Assembly (NCBI GenBank): GCA_019009955.1
Contig: CM032232.1
Span: 49,812,501-49,876,500, forward strand
Length of the DNA: 64,000 nt
Direction: 5' to 3'
Origin: Riptortus pedestris
Lineage: Eukaryota; Arthropoda; Insecta; Hemiptera; Alydidae
Shown: in pieces, positions 34,201-39,481 of the stretch
Layout of the letters: each line of letters opens with the position of its first letter
Numbering within the stretch: position 1 is the stretch's first letter
Notes under the pieces: generated by a model
Databases searched by the model: none
Seen by the model: only the letters and a program-made list of their open reading frames with translations
What the model was told of the DNA's origin: nothing
Made by a program: the position numbers and the translations under genes

Positions 34201-34299
34201 GGAATTTAATGAAAATTTACTCTCTCCACTCAATAATTTAAAACTAGACTTAAGTGGCTGCGCTACTAAACGCAGTACTTCTTCAATTTCATCTTGCAT
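432..34299 (-). CDS. STK11IP: LKB1/STK11-interacting protein, 21 coding exons (complete)
   Basis: I joined 21 exons by GT-AG borders; lengths sum to 3,717 nt (1,238 residues plus stop) and the reading phase agrees at every junction. Start is the first ATG (34297-34299) after an in-frame TAA. Residues 1-100 have the LIP1-type start (...SGESKFSLNSSLLYRINK), followed by leucine-rich repeats at about 105-290 (LRYLEL, LKFLDLR, IQVLDLSFNRL, LTCLNASYN, LEILIINNN, LSSLYIGNNPI). A low-complexity acidic and basic linker spans about 300-585. Strand-rich, possibly PH-like segments lie at about 585-690, 920-1040 and 1080-1235. A C-X2-C...C-X2-C pair sits at 694-721. Vertebrate STK11IP binds the kinase LKB1 and has been placed at lysosomes as an mTORC1 target; applying that here is inference. 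The LRR plus LIP1 order fits STK11IP better than nischarin. The C-terminal domains are my reading of patterns, not a search. Confidence 0.87.
1455..1657 (+). mobile_element. tRNA-derived SINE, diverged copy
   Basis: A tRNA-like head (AGTTTAGTTGTTGCTC... and TTGATTCTCACCTGGGCAA, a B-box-like GATTCTC) is followed by the family tail: TTTAGTGACGAA, CTGGCTAGAAAAGGGTGG, CTTAGTAGCA, ending in TAATAAATAATAAATAAA. Best intact relative is at 54176-54397. Confidence 0.75.
1725..1904 (+). repeat. 180-bp direct repeat, left copy
   Basis: Matches 2685-2864 with a constant offset of 960 bp and only a handful of differences by eye. It brackets a 780-bp insert. Confidence 0.9.
1905..2684 (+). mobile_element. 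Family P repeat copy with AT microsatellites
   Basis: Contains the family P body (ATATCTCGGTTAATATTCAA, GATTTCAGCCATTAACGAAC, TTGCGACCGCTAGA), an AT microsatellite at 2261-2342, a fold-back at 2339-2487, a second AT tract at 2519-2562, and the P end whose palindrome is centred on CCCTTAAGGG near 2671. It sits exactly between the 180-bp repeats. Confidence 0.8.
2339..2487. repeat. Inverted repeat, about 40-bp arms
   Basis: Arms at about 2339-2380 and 2447-2487 (GGAGCTTTGGTCAATGTT and its reverse complement), one or two mismatches, about 66-bp loop. The loop's CGAGAATTTTTATTTTCTCT next to CCTCAGGGC resembles terminal repeats of Penelope-like elements. Confidence 0.75.
2685..2864 (+). repeat. 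180-bp direct repeat, right copy
   Basis: Partner of 1725-1904. Confidence 0.9.
2966..3108 (-). CDS. STK11IP: STK11IP exon 20
   Basis: 143 nt, residues 1134-1181. Acceptor ATTTTACAG, donor GTG|GTAAGT. Encodes IFRLGGLILTSGEFHVIAGE, a strand-rich part of the last PH-like segment. Confidence 0.86.
3339..3455 (-). CDS. STK11IP: STK11IP exon 19 (weak donor)
   Basis: 117 nt, residues 1095-1134. Acceptor TGTTTAAAG. The donor ATGA|GTTTAG is weak but is the only GT nearby that keeps frame with exon 20. Encodes ILQQFYKLTDNLCQQVIDCD. The right-hand border is firmer than the left. Confidence 0.72.
3456..4074. other. STK11IP intron 18
   Basis: AT-rich; I see no gene or recognisable repeat. Confidence 0.7.
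4075..4233 (-). CDS. STK11IP: STK11IP exon 18
   Basis: 159 nt, residues 1042-1095. Acceptor TTGTTGCAG, donor AATG|GTTAGT. Encodes ELSLQQAVLFTSTIERSMDP. Confidence 0.85.
4690..5060 (+). repeat. Family Q dispersed repeat, copy 1
   Basis: Shares order and wording with 19720-20120 and, reversed, 28520-28930: TCATGTGGGCTCGACATGA-like start, TATAAATTAAATAACAAAAT, TTTAGTTGATTTTGATCAAA, and GAGTTATGCGAGATA near the end. No coding capacity. Class unknown. Confidence 0.65.
5400..6640 (+). mobile_element. Jockey-type LINE, 3' end (5'-truncated)
   Basis: The open stretch 5723-6136 encodes the C-terminal tail of a non-LTR retrotransposon ORF2: TPTDLNKVVQTKILQDWQKH, DQVVLTRLRIGHTYLTHSYI and a zinc-knuckle-like CTHCNTGLTIKHLLTEC. 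It is followed by a 3' UTR with a GT tract and a terminal TAATAA/AATAAT tail near 6613-6640. 5422-5604 may be the broken upstream part. It lies antisense in STK11IP intron 17 and has no reverse transcriptase. Confidence 0.8.
6226..6311. repeat. (GT)n microsatellite inside the LINE 3' UTR
   Basis: About 70 bp of GT repeats directly after the LINE coding remnant. Confidence 0.95.
6690..6820 (+). mobile_element. Penelope-like element end (possible)
   Basis: AGCTCTGAGGATGGGAATGT followed by CCTGAAAGTGCTTAGTGTTT has the 'GAGGATGG...GAAAGTGC' signature often seen at Penelope-like element termini. Similar stretches lie at 30195-30290 and, reversed, at 48130-48245. No coding sequence. Confidence 0.35.
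6889..7061 (-). CDS. STK11IP: STK11IP exon 17
   Basis: 173 nt, residues 984-1041. Acceptor ATTTTTCAG, donor AGAG|GTAACA. Encodes WLTLFDSFNLKDIKDITPL and a final helix (MDQTRTISFLKHLRG). Confidence 0.86.
8503..8616. mobile_element. Palindromic MITE
   Basis: The whole element folds on itself: AAGTGACGAAAGT at the left pairs with ACTTTCGTCACG at the right, TTACAACTC with GAGTTGTAAA, and CACACGAGCGAAGCGAGTG forms the centre. Flanked by TTATTA/ATATTA. Confidence 0.8.
8622..9120. repeat. Larger inverted-repeat unit with inner palindrome
   Basis: TTTTTTCTGTAATCGT at the left end reappears inverted as ACGATTACAGAAAAA near 9100-9117. Inside is a palindrome CACTTTCTTCAC-TT-GTGAAGAAAGTG at 9000-9025, repeated partly downstream. 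Probably a non-autonomous DNA element. Confidence 0.5.
9120..9595 (-). repeat. Family P copy, reversed
   Basis: Shares GGTCGAAATCAGACCAG and the head GGAAATCTGCTTAGTTTAC with other copies; the C-run near 9376 is typical of the family. Confidence 0.6.
10219..10316 (-). CDS. STK11IP: STK11IP exon 16
   Basis: 98 nt, residues 952-984. Acceptor TTTTTAG, donor TTTAA|GTAAGT. Encodes GGSDYDGCAVFTTSKLYLLS, a pair of strands in a PH-like pattern. Confidence 0.84.
10317..11809. other. STK11IP intron 15
   Basis: AT-rich with an A-run near 11045; nothing recognised. Confidence 0.7.
11810..11958 (-). CDS. STK11IP: STK11IP exon 15
   Basis: 149 nt, residues 902-951. Acceptor CATTGCAG, donor TTTTA|GTAAAA. 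Encodes FTDFTDVDPRIKLYLYQNVF, close in pattern to the 'D..L.D.R..L.L...VF' stretch near the start of the conserved C-terminal part of STK11IP. Confidence 0.85.
12088..12213 (-). CDS. STK11IP: STK11IP exon 14
   Basis: 126 nt, residues 860-902. Acceptor TTTCTTAG, donor CCAG|GTTATA. Linker ending in a proline run (EPDPPPD across the junction). Confidence 0.83.
12214..14108. other. STK11IP intron 13
   Basis: Holds a reversed, diverged family P piece at about 13240-13560 (CAGTAAATCCCAACTTCTA, GTTTGCTTAATATACACAGC). The rest shows nothing recognisable. Confidence 0.6.
14109..14236 (-). CDS. STK11IP: STK11IP exon 13
   Basis: 128 nt, residues 817-860. Acceptor TTTACAG, donor TCTG|GTAAGC. Contains SVTPRRKISSDER, with possible basophilic and proline-directed phosphosites. 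Confidence 0.85.
14237..14573. other. STK11IP intron 12
   Basis: Short AT-rich intron; nothing recognised. Confidence 0.8.
14574..14706 (-). CDS. STK11IP: STK11IP exon 12
   Basis: 133 nt, residues 773-817. Acceptor TTATTCAG, donor AGTAG|GTAAGA. Encodes a serine-rich stretch including SDIEVISNPSQSSIEVLGE, which looks like a conserved regulatory linker. Confidence 0.85.
15440..15830 (-). mobile_element. Jockey-type LINE C-terminal remnant
   Basis: Minus-strand frame from 15818 reads SVSLQI-like sequence into DNRRNEVVLTRLRIGQSHLT and LMARKERPLCRTCHKH, the same tail domain as the LINE at 5723-6136 but a diverged copy with stops further on. Confidence 0.75.
16413..17032 (-). mobile_element. Decayed Tc1/mariner-type transposon
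   Basis: Terminal inverted repeats of about 45 bp, ACTCAACCG-(A)n-CTGGACACTT at the left and its counterpart AAGTGTCCGG-(T)n-GCGGTTGAGAGT at the right, flanked by TA dinucleotides. On the minus strand near 16640-16720 a fragment RSLRYIAETLGVAKSTIH is the N-terminal helix-turn-helix of a Tc1 transposase. The catalytic domain is missing; about 620 bp in all. Confidence 0.82.
17645..18515 (+). repeat. Family P copy, near full length
   Basis: Begins near AGCAGATTTCC (17651) and ends with GGAAATCTGCT (about 18514), so the ends are inverted repeats. Contains TCTAATCTCACCATA, CAGCCAATTACAAATATGATC, CTAGAGCATTAACAGAC and TTTTGAATGGACCTCATTTT. Confidence 0.7.
18932..18985 (-). CDS. STK11IP: STK11IP exon 11 (54 nt)
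   Basis: The smallest exon. Acceptor TTTTTAG, donor CCAT|GTAAGC. Encodes GKGSIVDGHTASKEWKPP. It is kept because it bridges phase 1 to phase 1 between exons 10 and 12. Its length is a multiple of three, so it could be skipped without breaking frame. Confidence 0.72.
19720..20120 (+). repeat. Family Q dispersed repeat, copy 2
   Basis: Parallels 4690-5060 block by block, including TTTAGTCGATTTTGAGCAAA and GAGTTATGCGAGATAAGTAC. Confidence 0.65.
21068..21110. repeat. (AT)n microsatellite
   Basis: Pure AT dinucleotides; joins the following T-like repeat. Confidence 0.97.
21111..21500 (+). repeat. Diverged single-unit family T copy
   Basis: ATACTAGCGAACCCGACAGA replaces the hairpin head. One body unit (AACGAAATATCGCTATTTCT, GGCCTCCCTTACAACC) and the tail AATCGGTCCAGCCGTTTAGG follow. 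It shows that the ancestral element may have had one unit. Confidence 0.6.
21515..21640 (+). repeat. Family P end module
   Basis: AATTTTGAAAGGACCTTATTTTC through the palindromic end GGAAATCTGCT. Confidence 0.7.
22189..22238. repeat. (AT)n microsatellite
   Basis: About 50 bp of AT, 35 bp from the donor side of STK11IP exon 10. Confidence 0.97.
22274..22399 (-). CDS. STK11IP: STK11IP exon 10 (second CxxC)
   Basis: 126 nt, residues 713-755. Acceptor CTTTTGCAG, donor ATAG|GTATGA. Starts with DTLISCAVCSSTL (cysteines 718 and 721) followed by a proline-rich run (LKPPPLPP). Confidence 0.87.
22495..22740 (+). mobile_element. RTE-type LINE C-terminal remnant
   Basis: One frame reads WWLRHVERM then, across several stops, KCRREVSKNA, TTSLRTW and a terminal KAMSTKD followed by TAG. 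This is the pattern of the C-terminal end of RTE-clade ORF2 (L.WLGHVERM...GRP..RW...AK...GL). Five or so stops show it is dead. Confidence 0.65.
22975..23225 (+). repeat. Family P copy, short
   Basis: CTGATTTTAGCCGTTAACAA, TTGTGACTCCTAGAGTAGTA and the truncated end module (ATAGACATTTGAGAAAAG, ATCATGAGTATAC). Confidence 0.6.
23340..23469 (-). CDS. STK11IP: STK11IP exon 9 (first CxxC)
   Basis: 130 nt, residues 670-712. Acceptor TTGTTTAG, donor GGG|GTAAGT. Ends the PH-like helix (VLLKKVYSVLESK) and contains YECIKCGSFF, cysteines 694 and 697. Confidence 0.88.
23470..25069. other. STK11IP intron 8
   Basis: Mostly unassigned. The plus-strand open frame 24738-24935 (65 codons, DDSSTDYDKDPGD) has an ATG and acidic cluster but no recognised family and no supporting context; possibly a transposon remnant. 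Confidence 0.5.
25070..25244 (-). CDS. STK11IP: STK11IP exon 8
   Basis: 175 nt, residues 611-669, ending in phase 0 at CAG|GTATAA. Alternating strands (RWPLDKIQSCIK, VTIEIEF, QFRIYIME) followed by a helix that continues in exon 9. The layout resembles a PH fold; that is inference. Confidence 0.87.
25336..25414 (-). CDS. STK11IP: STK11IP exon 7
   Basis: 79 nt, residues 585-611. Acceptor GTTATAG, donor GATGA|GTAAGT. Begins a strand-rich domain (EIFWQV, NLILVVLDD). Confidence 0.85.
25415..26665. other. STK11IP intron 6
   Basis: Contains reversed family P pieces (26262-26320 head, 26350-26430 end) and a SINE (26109-26235). 25415-25950 shows nothing. Confidence 0.65.
26109..26235 (+). mobile_element. 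tRNA-derived SINE, 3'-truncated
   Basis: GTTAGCCATGCGAGTTAAAG fits an A-box region, GCGAGTTGATTCTCGCATGG a B-box, followed by the family tail start TTTAGTGACGAA. It stops where the P sequence begins. Confidence 0.75.
26666..27113 (-). CDS. STK11IP: STK11IP exon 6 (acidic linker)
   Basis: 448 nt, residues 436-584. Acceptor ATTGTAG, donor GAAG|GTAATC. Low-complexity acidic and serine-rich sequence with several SDxE/SDIE clusters that look like casein kinase 2 sites. Disorder is expected. It is the longest internal exon. Confidence 0.85.
27114..28021. other. STK11IP intron 5
   Basis: A reversed family P copy runs from about 27375 to 27700 (TTAGTCCATTCA-like end module, GTTTGATCCTCACCAAACTC). 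Elsewhere nothing recognised. Confidence 0.6.
28022..28161 (-). CDS. STK11IP: STK11IP exon 5
   Basis: 140 nt, residues 389-435, ending in phase 0. Acceptor TTCTTTAG, donor ACC|GTATGT. Charged linker (SSKEKEDELVEQLV). Confidence 0.8.
28194..28472 (-). CDS. Orphan open frame of unknown identity inside STK11IP intron 4
   Basis: 92 codons from a true ATG that directly follows an in-frame TAA. Composition looks protein-like and not low-complexity (CDVALVEGQIVSLTHSLPY, GGPRPLHFKQVAAQCYSYYA, LSIILPLSSRP), unlike the AT-rich frames around it. The last 15 residues run into AT-rich sequence. I do not recognise the family. It may be a fragment of a retrocopied gene, since no introns or partner exons are visible nearby. 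Confidence 0.35.
   Translation of the reverse strand: MASGCDVALVEGQIVSLTHSLPYCEGYVGGPRPLHFKQVAAQCYSYYAEMKCLSIILPLSSRPIISEVTPSVVRKDKHPYLMNLEYKFICFL
28520..28930 (-). repeat. Family Q dispersed repeat, copy 3 (reversed)
   Basis: Reverse complement of the Q body: TTTTGACCCTCCTTGGATCC, ATGTTTAATTATGTACCTCTCC and TTAACAGGAGTACAAGGAAG. Confidence 0.5.
28931..29305. other. Rest of STK11IP intron 4
   Basis: A G-run (28951-28968) in AT-rich DNA; no gene seen. Confidence 0.7.
29306..29467 (-). CDS. STK11IP: STK11IP exon 4
   Basis: 162 nt, residues 335-389. Acceptor TTTTTCAAG, donor GAAG|GTGATA. A basic patch (YRRPGKRISKPREV) precedes an acidic Glu/Ser-rich stretch; the RRPG...EDFPSD pattern resembles the basic segment that follows the LRRs in vertebrate STK11IP. 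Confidence 0.83.
29553..29667 (-). CDS. STK11IP: STK11IP exon 3
   Basis: 115 nt, residues 297-335. Acceptor TTTGTAG, donor AAAG|GTTAAA. Encodes FLIDNRLLSDLEKSVVGRKF followed by a serine-rich stretch. Confidence 0.85.
29668..30575. other. STK11IP intron 2
   Basis: A possible Penelope-like end fragment at about 30195-30290 (CCCATGATGGTTATGCAAAG, GCTGAAAGTTCCAAGCACTT); otherwise unassigned. Confidence 0.5.
30576..30769 (-). CDS. STK11IP: STK11IP exon 2
   Basis: 194 nt, residues 232-296. Acceptor TTTTAG, donor AAG|GTTATT. It completes the leucine-rich domain (LENLSSLKCLFINSN, LSSLYIGNNPI) and its cap (LPPTIILDK). Confidence 0.88.
30770..33605. other. STK11IP intron 1
   Basis: The longest 5' intron region, 2.8 kb. 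Holds a family P copy (31075-32080) and a P end module (32580-32705). 32706-33605 shows nothing recognised. Confidence 0.7.
31075..32080 (+). repeat. Family P copy, near full length
   Basis: Head AAACTAAGTAGATTTCAAATG, body with GGTCTAATTCCAGCCATTAA, then ATATATAATTTTGAACGGAG and the palindromic end at about 32050-32075. Confidence 0.7.
33606..34299 (-). CDS. STK11IP: STK11IP exon 1 (coding start)
   Basis: Residues 1-231, 694 nt, ending in phase 1 at CAG|GTAAG. It carries the LIP1 N-terminal region and the first four or five leucine-rich repeats. Two cysteines (ICNRCSK) sit in the loop between repeats. The ATG has A at -3. Confidence 0.9.
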
Positions 34300-34750
34300 T
34301 TTATTGTAATAACTTTTCAAAGTAAATTAAAGTTACACAACAACAAAAGAGGACACTCTTTCTGAAATGCATTGGAGAGTCAAAAATACCCAATGACAAG
34401 TGACCATAAATACGAACACAAATAACCACACAAACAATAGATCCCCTTGACTCACTCGTCACGTGACTTCTGCTTTGGCAACTGAATGTTTTGGTAGGGT
34501 AAGGGCATGTTTTGGTTATCAGCTGCTTGAATCTTCAGCTGATTAGGTTAAGCCTAAACTTGTTTCATAACGTAAAGAGAATCCTATTGACAGCGTGTAC
34601 ACTAATTTATTCATAGACAGGGAACACTAATTTAAAAAAACCCTATCACGTTTCTTATAACTTATCACCAGCAATATTTCTTTCCTTGCTTCTTGAAGAA
34701 AGATAAATAAATATCCTATATCTTTCCCCAGCTTATAGCAGTGGGTACTG
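34300..34750. other. STK11IP 5' flank
   Basis: Contains the GTCACGTGAC site and several CAGCTG E-boxes near 34515-34540. No other gene is visible. Confidence 0.5.
34458..34467. promoter_or_regulatory. GTCACGTGAC palindrome (CLEAR/E-box) upstream of STK11IP
   Basis: A perfect ten-base palindrome 159 bp upstream of the STK11IP ATG. It equals the CLEAR consensus bound by TFEB/MITF-family factors on lysosomal genes; the core CACGTG can also bind Max, USF or Clock-type bHLH proteins. No transcription start data exist here, so promoter status is inferred from position. Confidence 0.6.
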
Positions 34751-36305
34751 CGGTCCTTGAGGTCCTGTTGTGCAAGCCTTAATACTCCATTCAGATTGGC
34801 TTTATTTTCCTCAAACCCAAGATACTTCTTACATGTGACGTCTTTTTTAATTGACTCAGCATTTGCATGCCCATAGTACCTTAAATCCTAAATTCTCCAG
34901 CATTTCGCATTTAAGCACAATATGCTTATGAGTCTTCTCTTTTCTACAGCACCTACATATTGGCGCTTCACTGAGCTTAATGTTAAACATGTGTGTATTC
35001 ATATTCCAGTGCCCCGAGATCACTCCCACTATATCTCTAAGTTCCTTCCTAGGCAGTCTAAGATAAATTTCCATGCTTCTGCTCTCCCCAAACCCGATAA
35101 AAGCTTTCCTATGAGCAACTTTGTGCCTTTCGCATACTTTTTAAATTTATTCCTGACTAAATTCCTTATTGAGTTCTTAAGAAAAGATGAAGATATCCCC
35201 GATAAAGGGTACTGTTCCAATGGAGATTATTCCAAGGCGATCCACTCGTTTAGGCTATTTCCACCCGCCTTGCACTACACTCTTACCCCGGTCAGCTCTT
35301 CCGTCTTGAAGCCGTACGTGTAAACATTCAGATCATTTGGCTGTTTAAATCTCCTACCTATCCAAAGGGCTCAAACAGCCCCGTTAGTAGCATCATTCAA
35401 ATGCTCCTTCCAGTTTAGTCTTTTGCCAAGCATTATTCCCAAGTACTTGACCTTATCTTTAAGGTCAAGTACTTGGAAAGTTAATACAGAGGAGGTGGTG
35501 TAAGAAAACGGGGTTCGCTTTGAATTAAAACAAGTCATTGATTTCGTAGCGAGCCCCATTTTCTTACACCACCCCTCTGTTAACTTCAGTTATGTATCTA
35601 TTCATCAGATTTGATATCACCGATTGCACTTTACCCCTGATATTTATTACCACATGATGATGTGCTTATCCAGCACTAAAGCCTTGTCTATTGAAATCCT
35701 CCAGTAGGGGTTTCACCACAAGGCTCGAAGCAATGGAGAGAGTACTCCCTCCTGTTTACTGTCCTGGCTCTGACAGTGCAGTCCTCACTTCTTGACCTGC
35801 ACTTTTCTATCATCAAGGATATTAACTATTCATCTGCAGACATGACCAATCTCGAAGGCCATTAGTGATTTATTAATCACACCAGTTGGGGTATTATCAA
35901 ATACCACCCTCCCCACCTCTGTGTCAAGGAAAGCTCCTAGTTCTATCTCCTTATATGCTAGACCTCTCTGTAGCTCCGTTATGACTGTACTAAAAGCTGG
36001 CTCACATGATCGGCCAGCCTTATAGGCCTGCTGGCGCTTTAGGCTCTCTGTGATCTAATATGCCTATCTGCTATATTTTCCATTACTTTCAATAGTAATG
36101 ATGACAGACATTTGGGGCTGTATGCCTTAGCATTCTAATATGAGGGTTTTCCTGGTTTGGGAATAAAAGAAATTCTTACCTCTCCCTCCATTTGTTTGGT
36201 ATGTAACAACTTGCCAGACTGCCTCGGAAGAGTCCAATCAGTGGTCGTAATATTTCCTCCACACTTTTTTGCAAAAAAACTGGCCACACCCATTCCGCCG
36301 TATAT
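34750..36305 (-). mobile_element. R1/jockey-type LINE, 3' part (RT and C-terminal domain), decayed
   Basis: Minus-strand frames broken by many stops and shifts read, in order: ILRPLIGLFRGSLASCYIP, RISFIPKPGKPSY, LLKVMENIADRHIR, ELGAFLD (RT finger and palm), VKYLGIMLGKRLNWKEHL (thumb), and RLPRKELRDIVGVISGHWN with a C-X2-C-X8-H-X4-C-like CRCCRKEKTHKHIVLKC at the C-terminus. The catalytic YxDD box is not preserved legibly. Continues at 38200 and 45210 after two insertions. Confidence 0.8.
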
Positions 36306-38180
36306 GTTCGCTATAAATAAGGTAACCACGCAGCAGAACTTCAAGGCCCGCTGAACGCATACATGTGTGGGACGAAGAAGAAGGACAAAACTCAGATCAC
36401 TTGGAACGAGGAGAGTATCAAGGCCTTCGAGGGTTACAGAGATACTATTCGCAACGCGGCTGTACTCGCTCATCCTAAGCCCAACGCGGAATTAGTACTG
36501 GCCTGTGCTGCTTCCAGCGTTGCTATGGGTGCAGCTCTACATTCATCGGGCCGTAAAACGTTTCTGGCCATACATCGAGGGACTATATGGACCGACCATA
36601 ACGCCCCCCCCCTGTATGCATTTCGGCAGAAGTCGGAAACCTCCACCCCAATGTGAATTCGACTTTGAACTACATTAGTCAGTTCAACTCAAAGATCCGT
36701 CTCGTTGATGGTAATGAAAATGAGGTAGCGGATGCACTTACCATAGTGGAAGAAATGCAGAGGCCTGTTGAAATGGACGTAATTGCGGAAGCTCAGGTCA
36801 ACGACACAACCATACCAGAGCTACTCAAGAACCCCAGCCTACAGCTAAAATGGGTTGATCTACCTAATCTCTCCAGGCCAATCCTGTGCATGATGTCTTC
36901 GTCAAAGGCGCGCTCCCGAGAGCGTTCGTCACGTCATGTTCGAACGAATTCACGAACTGAGTCATGCCGGTATCCGTGGTTCGCGAAGTCTCGTCAAGCA
37001 ATGATTTTTCTGGCCCAACCATAACGTCGACGTCGGAGAGTGGTCACGCTCATGCCTAGCCTGCCAACGTTCCAAAGTGCAGAGGCATACAGTTTCATCT
37101 CCCGGGAAGTTTCCATTGGCATGCCGGTTTGAACAAGTCCACATAGACATTATTGGACCCCTTTCCCTCTTTGGGTGGCATGAGGTACTGCATGACTATG
37201 AACGATAGATTTACCAGATGGCCAGAAGCCCAGCCGATTGCTGCAGCCCTGATTTCTACTTGGATTCCGCTCTTTGGAGTTCTGGTTAGAATAACAACCA
37301 ACCAAGGAAGACAATTTGAATCTAACCTCTTCTTCCAACTCTCAAAAACTCTTGGTGGCTTTTATCCTCCAACTTAGGGAGCATATTACAACGAGCAACT
37401 TCGTCCAGCAGCTTACAGACAGTCACCCGCGAAGACCTTTGTGCATCGCGACATGCAGAACTGCTCCCATGTCTTCTTCAGAGAAGACACCAGCCACCGA
37501 CCATTGACCCTAACCACATGAAGTCCTCAGCCGAAGCGACAAGACATTCAGCATCCAGCTCCCTGGAGCACCTCGGACGGTAACAATCGACCGACTGAAA
37601 CTGGCGTATCTGCTAAAGGACGACAAGGACTCCAGTTCCAGTCCACCAGACACAACACCACCTACTACGCCAATTTCTAATGACTCTGCCGCGGAAGAGC
37701 ATTCTACAGAGGAGCGACGAACCCGTCTGGGCCGGATGATTCGTCCTCTTGTTCGCTTCCGCGACTGAGTCATTGGGAGGAGGTGATGTAGCGGCGACTC
37801 ACGTACTCGTAAATGAGTCGTTCGCTATAAATAAGGTAACCTCGCGGTATAAAAATAATATCAGATGTTTTTAAAATATAGTTAGTGAAAAACTGGTTAA
37901 TCAGAATTGCGAGTGCTAAAGTGTTTATCTGGTGTCTCGTGCTAGCTGCGGCTGTGTTATTTTGTGGGTTAGATGGGACTGCACCATTGTAAATATTGGA
38001 AATAGACTTGTTATGTGTAAATATTTCATCCCAAAGAAGTTATATATTTTATTGTTTTTAATATACACACAAGTTAAAAGTGAACAGGATATTTATTTCC
38101 CCCCTGTCGACGAAATATGTATATATTACGCCACACCCAAGGTGTCTTATTTGGCGAACTCTTGTTCACTCATTTCTTAG
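36306..38180 (+). mobile_element. Old Ty3/gypsy element, internally deleted
   Basis: Plus strand. 36306-36327 is a 22-bp piece identical to part of the 3' LTR (37820-37841). It is fused directly to pol at the RNase H region: ELQGPLNAY, KTQITWNEESIKAFEGYRDT. Integrase follows, with DPFPSL...[16 protein letters not shown] and a TNQGRQFES box, then a C-terminal RLKLAYLL...RLGRMIRPLVRFRD. A 3' LTR starts with TGTAGCGGCG at 37787 after a purine tract. Gag, protease and RT are gone, and frames are broken. Its right edge is uncertain. Confidence 0.78.
36363..37380 (+). pseudogene. gypsy pol remnant (RNase H and integrase)
   Basis: Three overlapping frames (36363-36656, 36653-37024, 37153-37377) carry broken pol. 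The RNase H motif reads LACAASS where an Asp is expected before ASS, so the catalytic residue is lost; integrase reads TNQG where TDQG is usual. Not functional. Confidence 0.75.
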
Positions 38181-38199
38181 CACCTGTACTTATGACTTC

Positions 38200-38775
38200 T
38201 TTAGGCACTCACTAGTTGCACCCCAGGGGTTTCAACCCAGGACACCTCATTACTTTGAATTTCGTTTCCATACTACACCTTGGGAAGTGGAATCTGCATC
38301 GATAACTTCAGAGCCTGTTTTGTGTTAATGGTATTCCCAGTCGGTCCAAGTAGGGACCCTGGCTGCTGCTGTGCCTAACCAGCAATTTAAGTAGTCTGAC
38401 ACCTGTATTGTATTTCTCTATCTCTTGCCAGTACTTCCTCTAAGAGTCTTTTTATGGCCTTTTCAATTGCATATTACATTCTGATAGAGCTTTCTTACAC
38501 ACTTTCCAGCTTCCATTTATTTTGGCTCTATTAATGACGTGTCTAGCCTTGACTCTCATTCCCTCTAGCCGCTTGGCCCACTAGGGATTCTTCTATTGGT
38601 TCTCTTGCTGATTAACCTACAGCTATTCTCATATTCCCTGGTTAAGGCTAAATTGATAGTATCGTTTAATACATCTATTTGCAAAGGGTTAGAGCCTGAG
38701 GTTGGACAGCACCTCATTTCGGATCTAACTTGTTCTTTAACTTCTTCTCCCATTCGTGCTATCTGAATGTTAAAT
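38200..38775 (-). mobile_element. R1/jockey-type LINE, middle part (EN-RT linker)
   Basis: Minus strand: LQIDVLNDTINLALTREYEN, then across stops RTNRRIPSGPS, VINRAKINGSWK, QEIEKYNTG. This is the linker between endonuclease and RT in this LINE group (W...L..L...V..L...A...G....Y..A...Y...I..AK...W...C..IE). The piece lies between the two gypsy insertions, in the right order for one LINE. Confidence 0.7.
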
Positions 38776-38801
38776 GAATGTGAATGTTGAATCTAACATA
38801 C

Positions 38802-39362
38802 TATTACGTTTTTATTACCAAAAATCAGTAATAAACGTTTTTAATAAGAGTTCTTTTGGATTGCAAAATTAAATACTCGCAAGTTTCACAGTTTTTATCA
38901 CTGCACAATTTATTTGGATAATGCACAATGAACTTCGTAATTATTCTTAATTACTACTCACAGTATAGACTGATAGTGTCGCTGTTCTTCAGATTACACA
39001 GTCCAGCAATTCACTCACGGTCACTGAAATTCACAACAAGACGGCACTGCACTGTCCTTTACTTCGCGGCACTGCACTGTCTTAAACACGGCACTAAACT
39101 GTTACTTACAGTCACGGCACAACACTGTTCTTCTTATAAAAACACTTTACCGCACTGTACTAAGTCGCACTGTAGCACTGATGTGAACATCAAGACAGGT
39201 GAGAATAAAACTGCCTCGCTCCCGGCAGGCCCTCTTTATATAGGGTAGCGGCATACATCAAAGGGGAATTGTCTAGATCATTCGAGGCTGGGCTAGACGA
39301 GCCCAGTATCGTCTCGACCTTCTGTCGGTTTCTTTTGATCTACGTCACACTTTCCAAATACG

Positions 39363-39438
<76 letters not shown>

Positions 39439-39470
39439 AAGGATTATTCATCTATTTAATTTTCGCAACA
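38802..39470 (-). repeat. 3' LTR of the gypsy element
   Basis: 669 bp. Differs from the 5' LTR by about four substitutions plus a longer CT tract (39364-39436). Its first bases on the plus strand are TATTAC where the partner has TGTTAC. Confidence 0.93.
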
Positions 39471-39481
39471 CTGCCACCCAC

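Noticed and set aside
38928..39248. 106-codon frame present twice (also 44707-45027)
   Set aside because: It lies within the two gypsy LTRs and is duplicated with them; no protein features.
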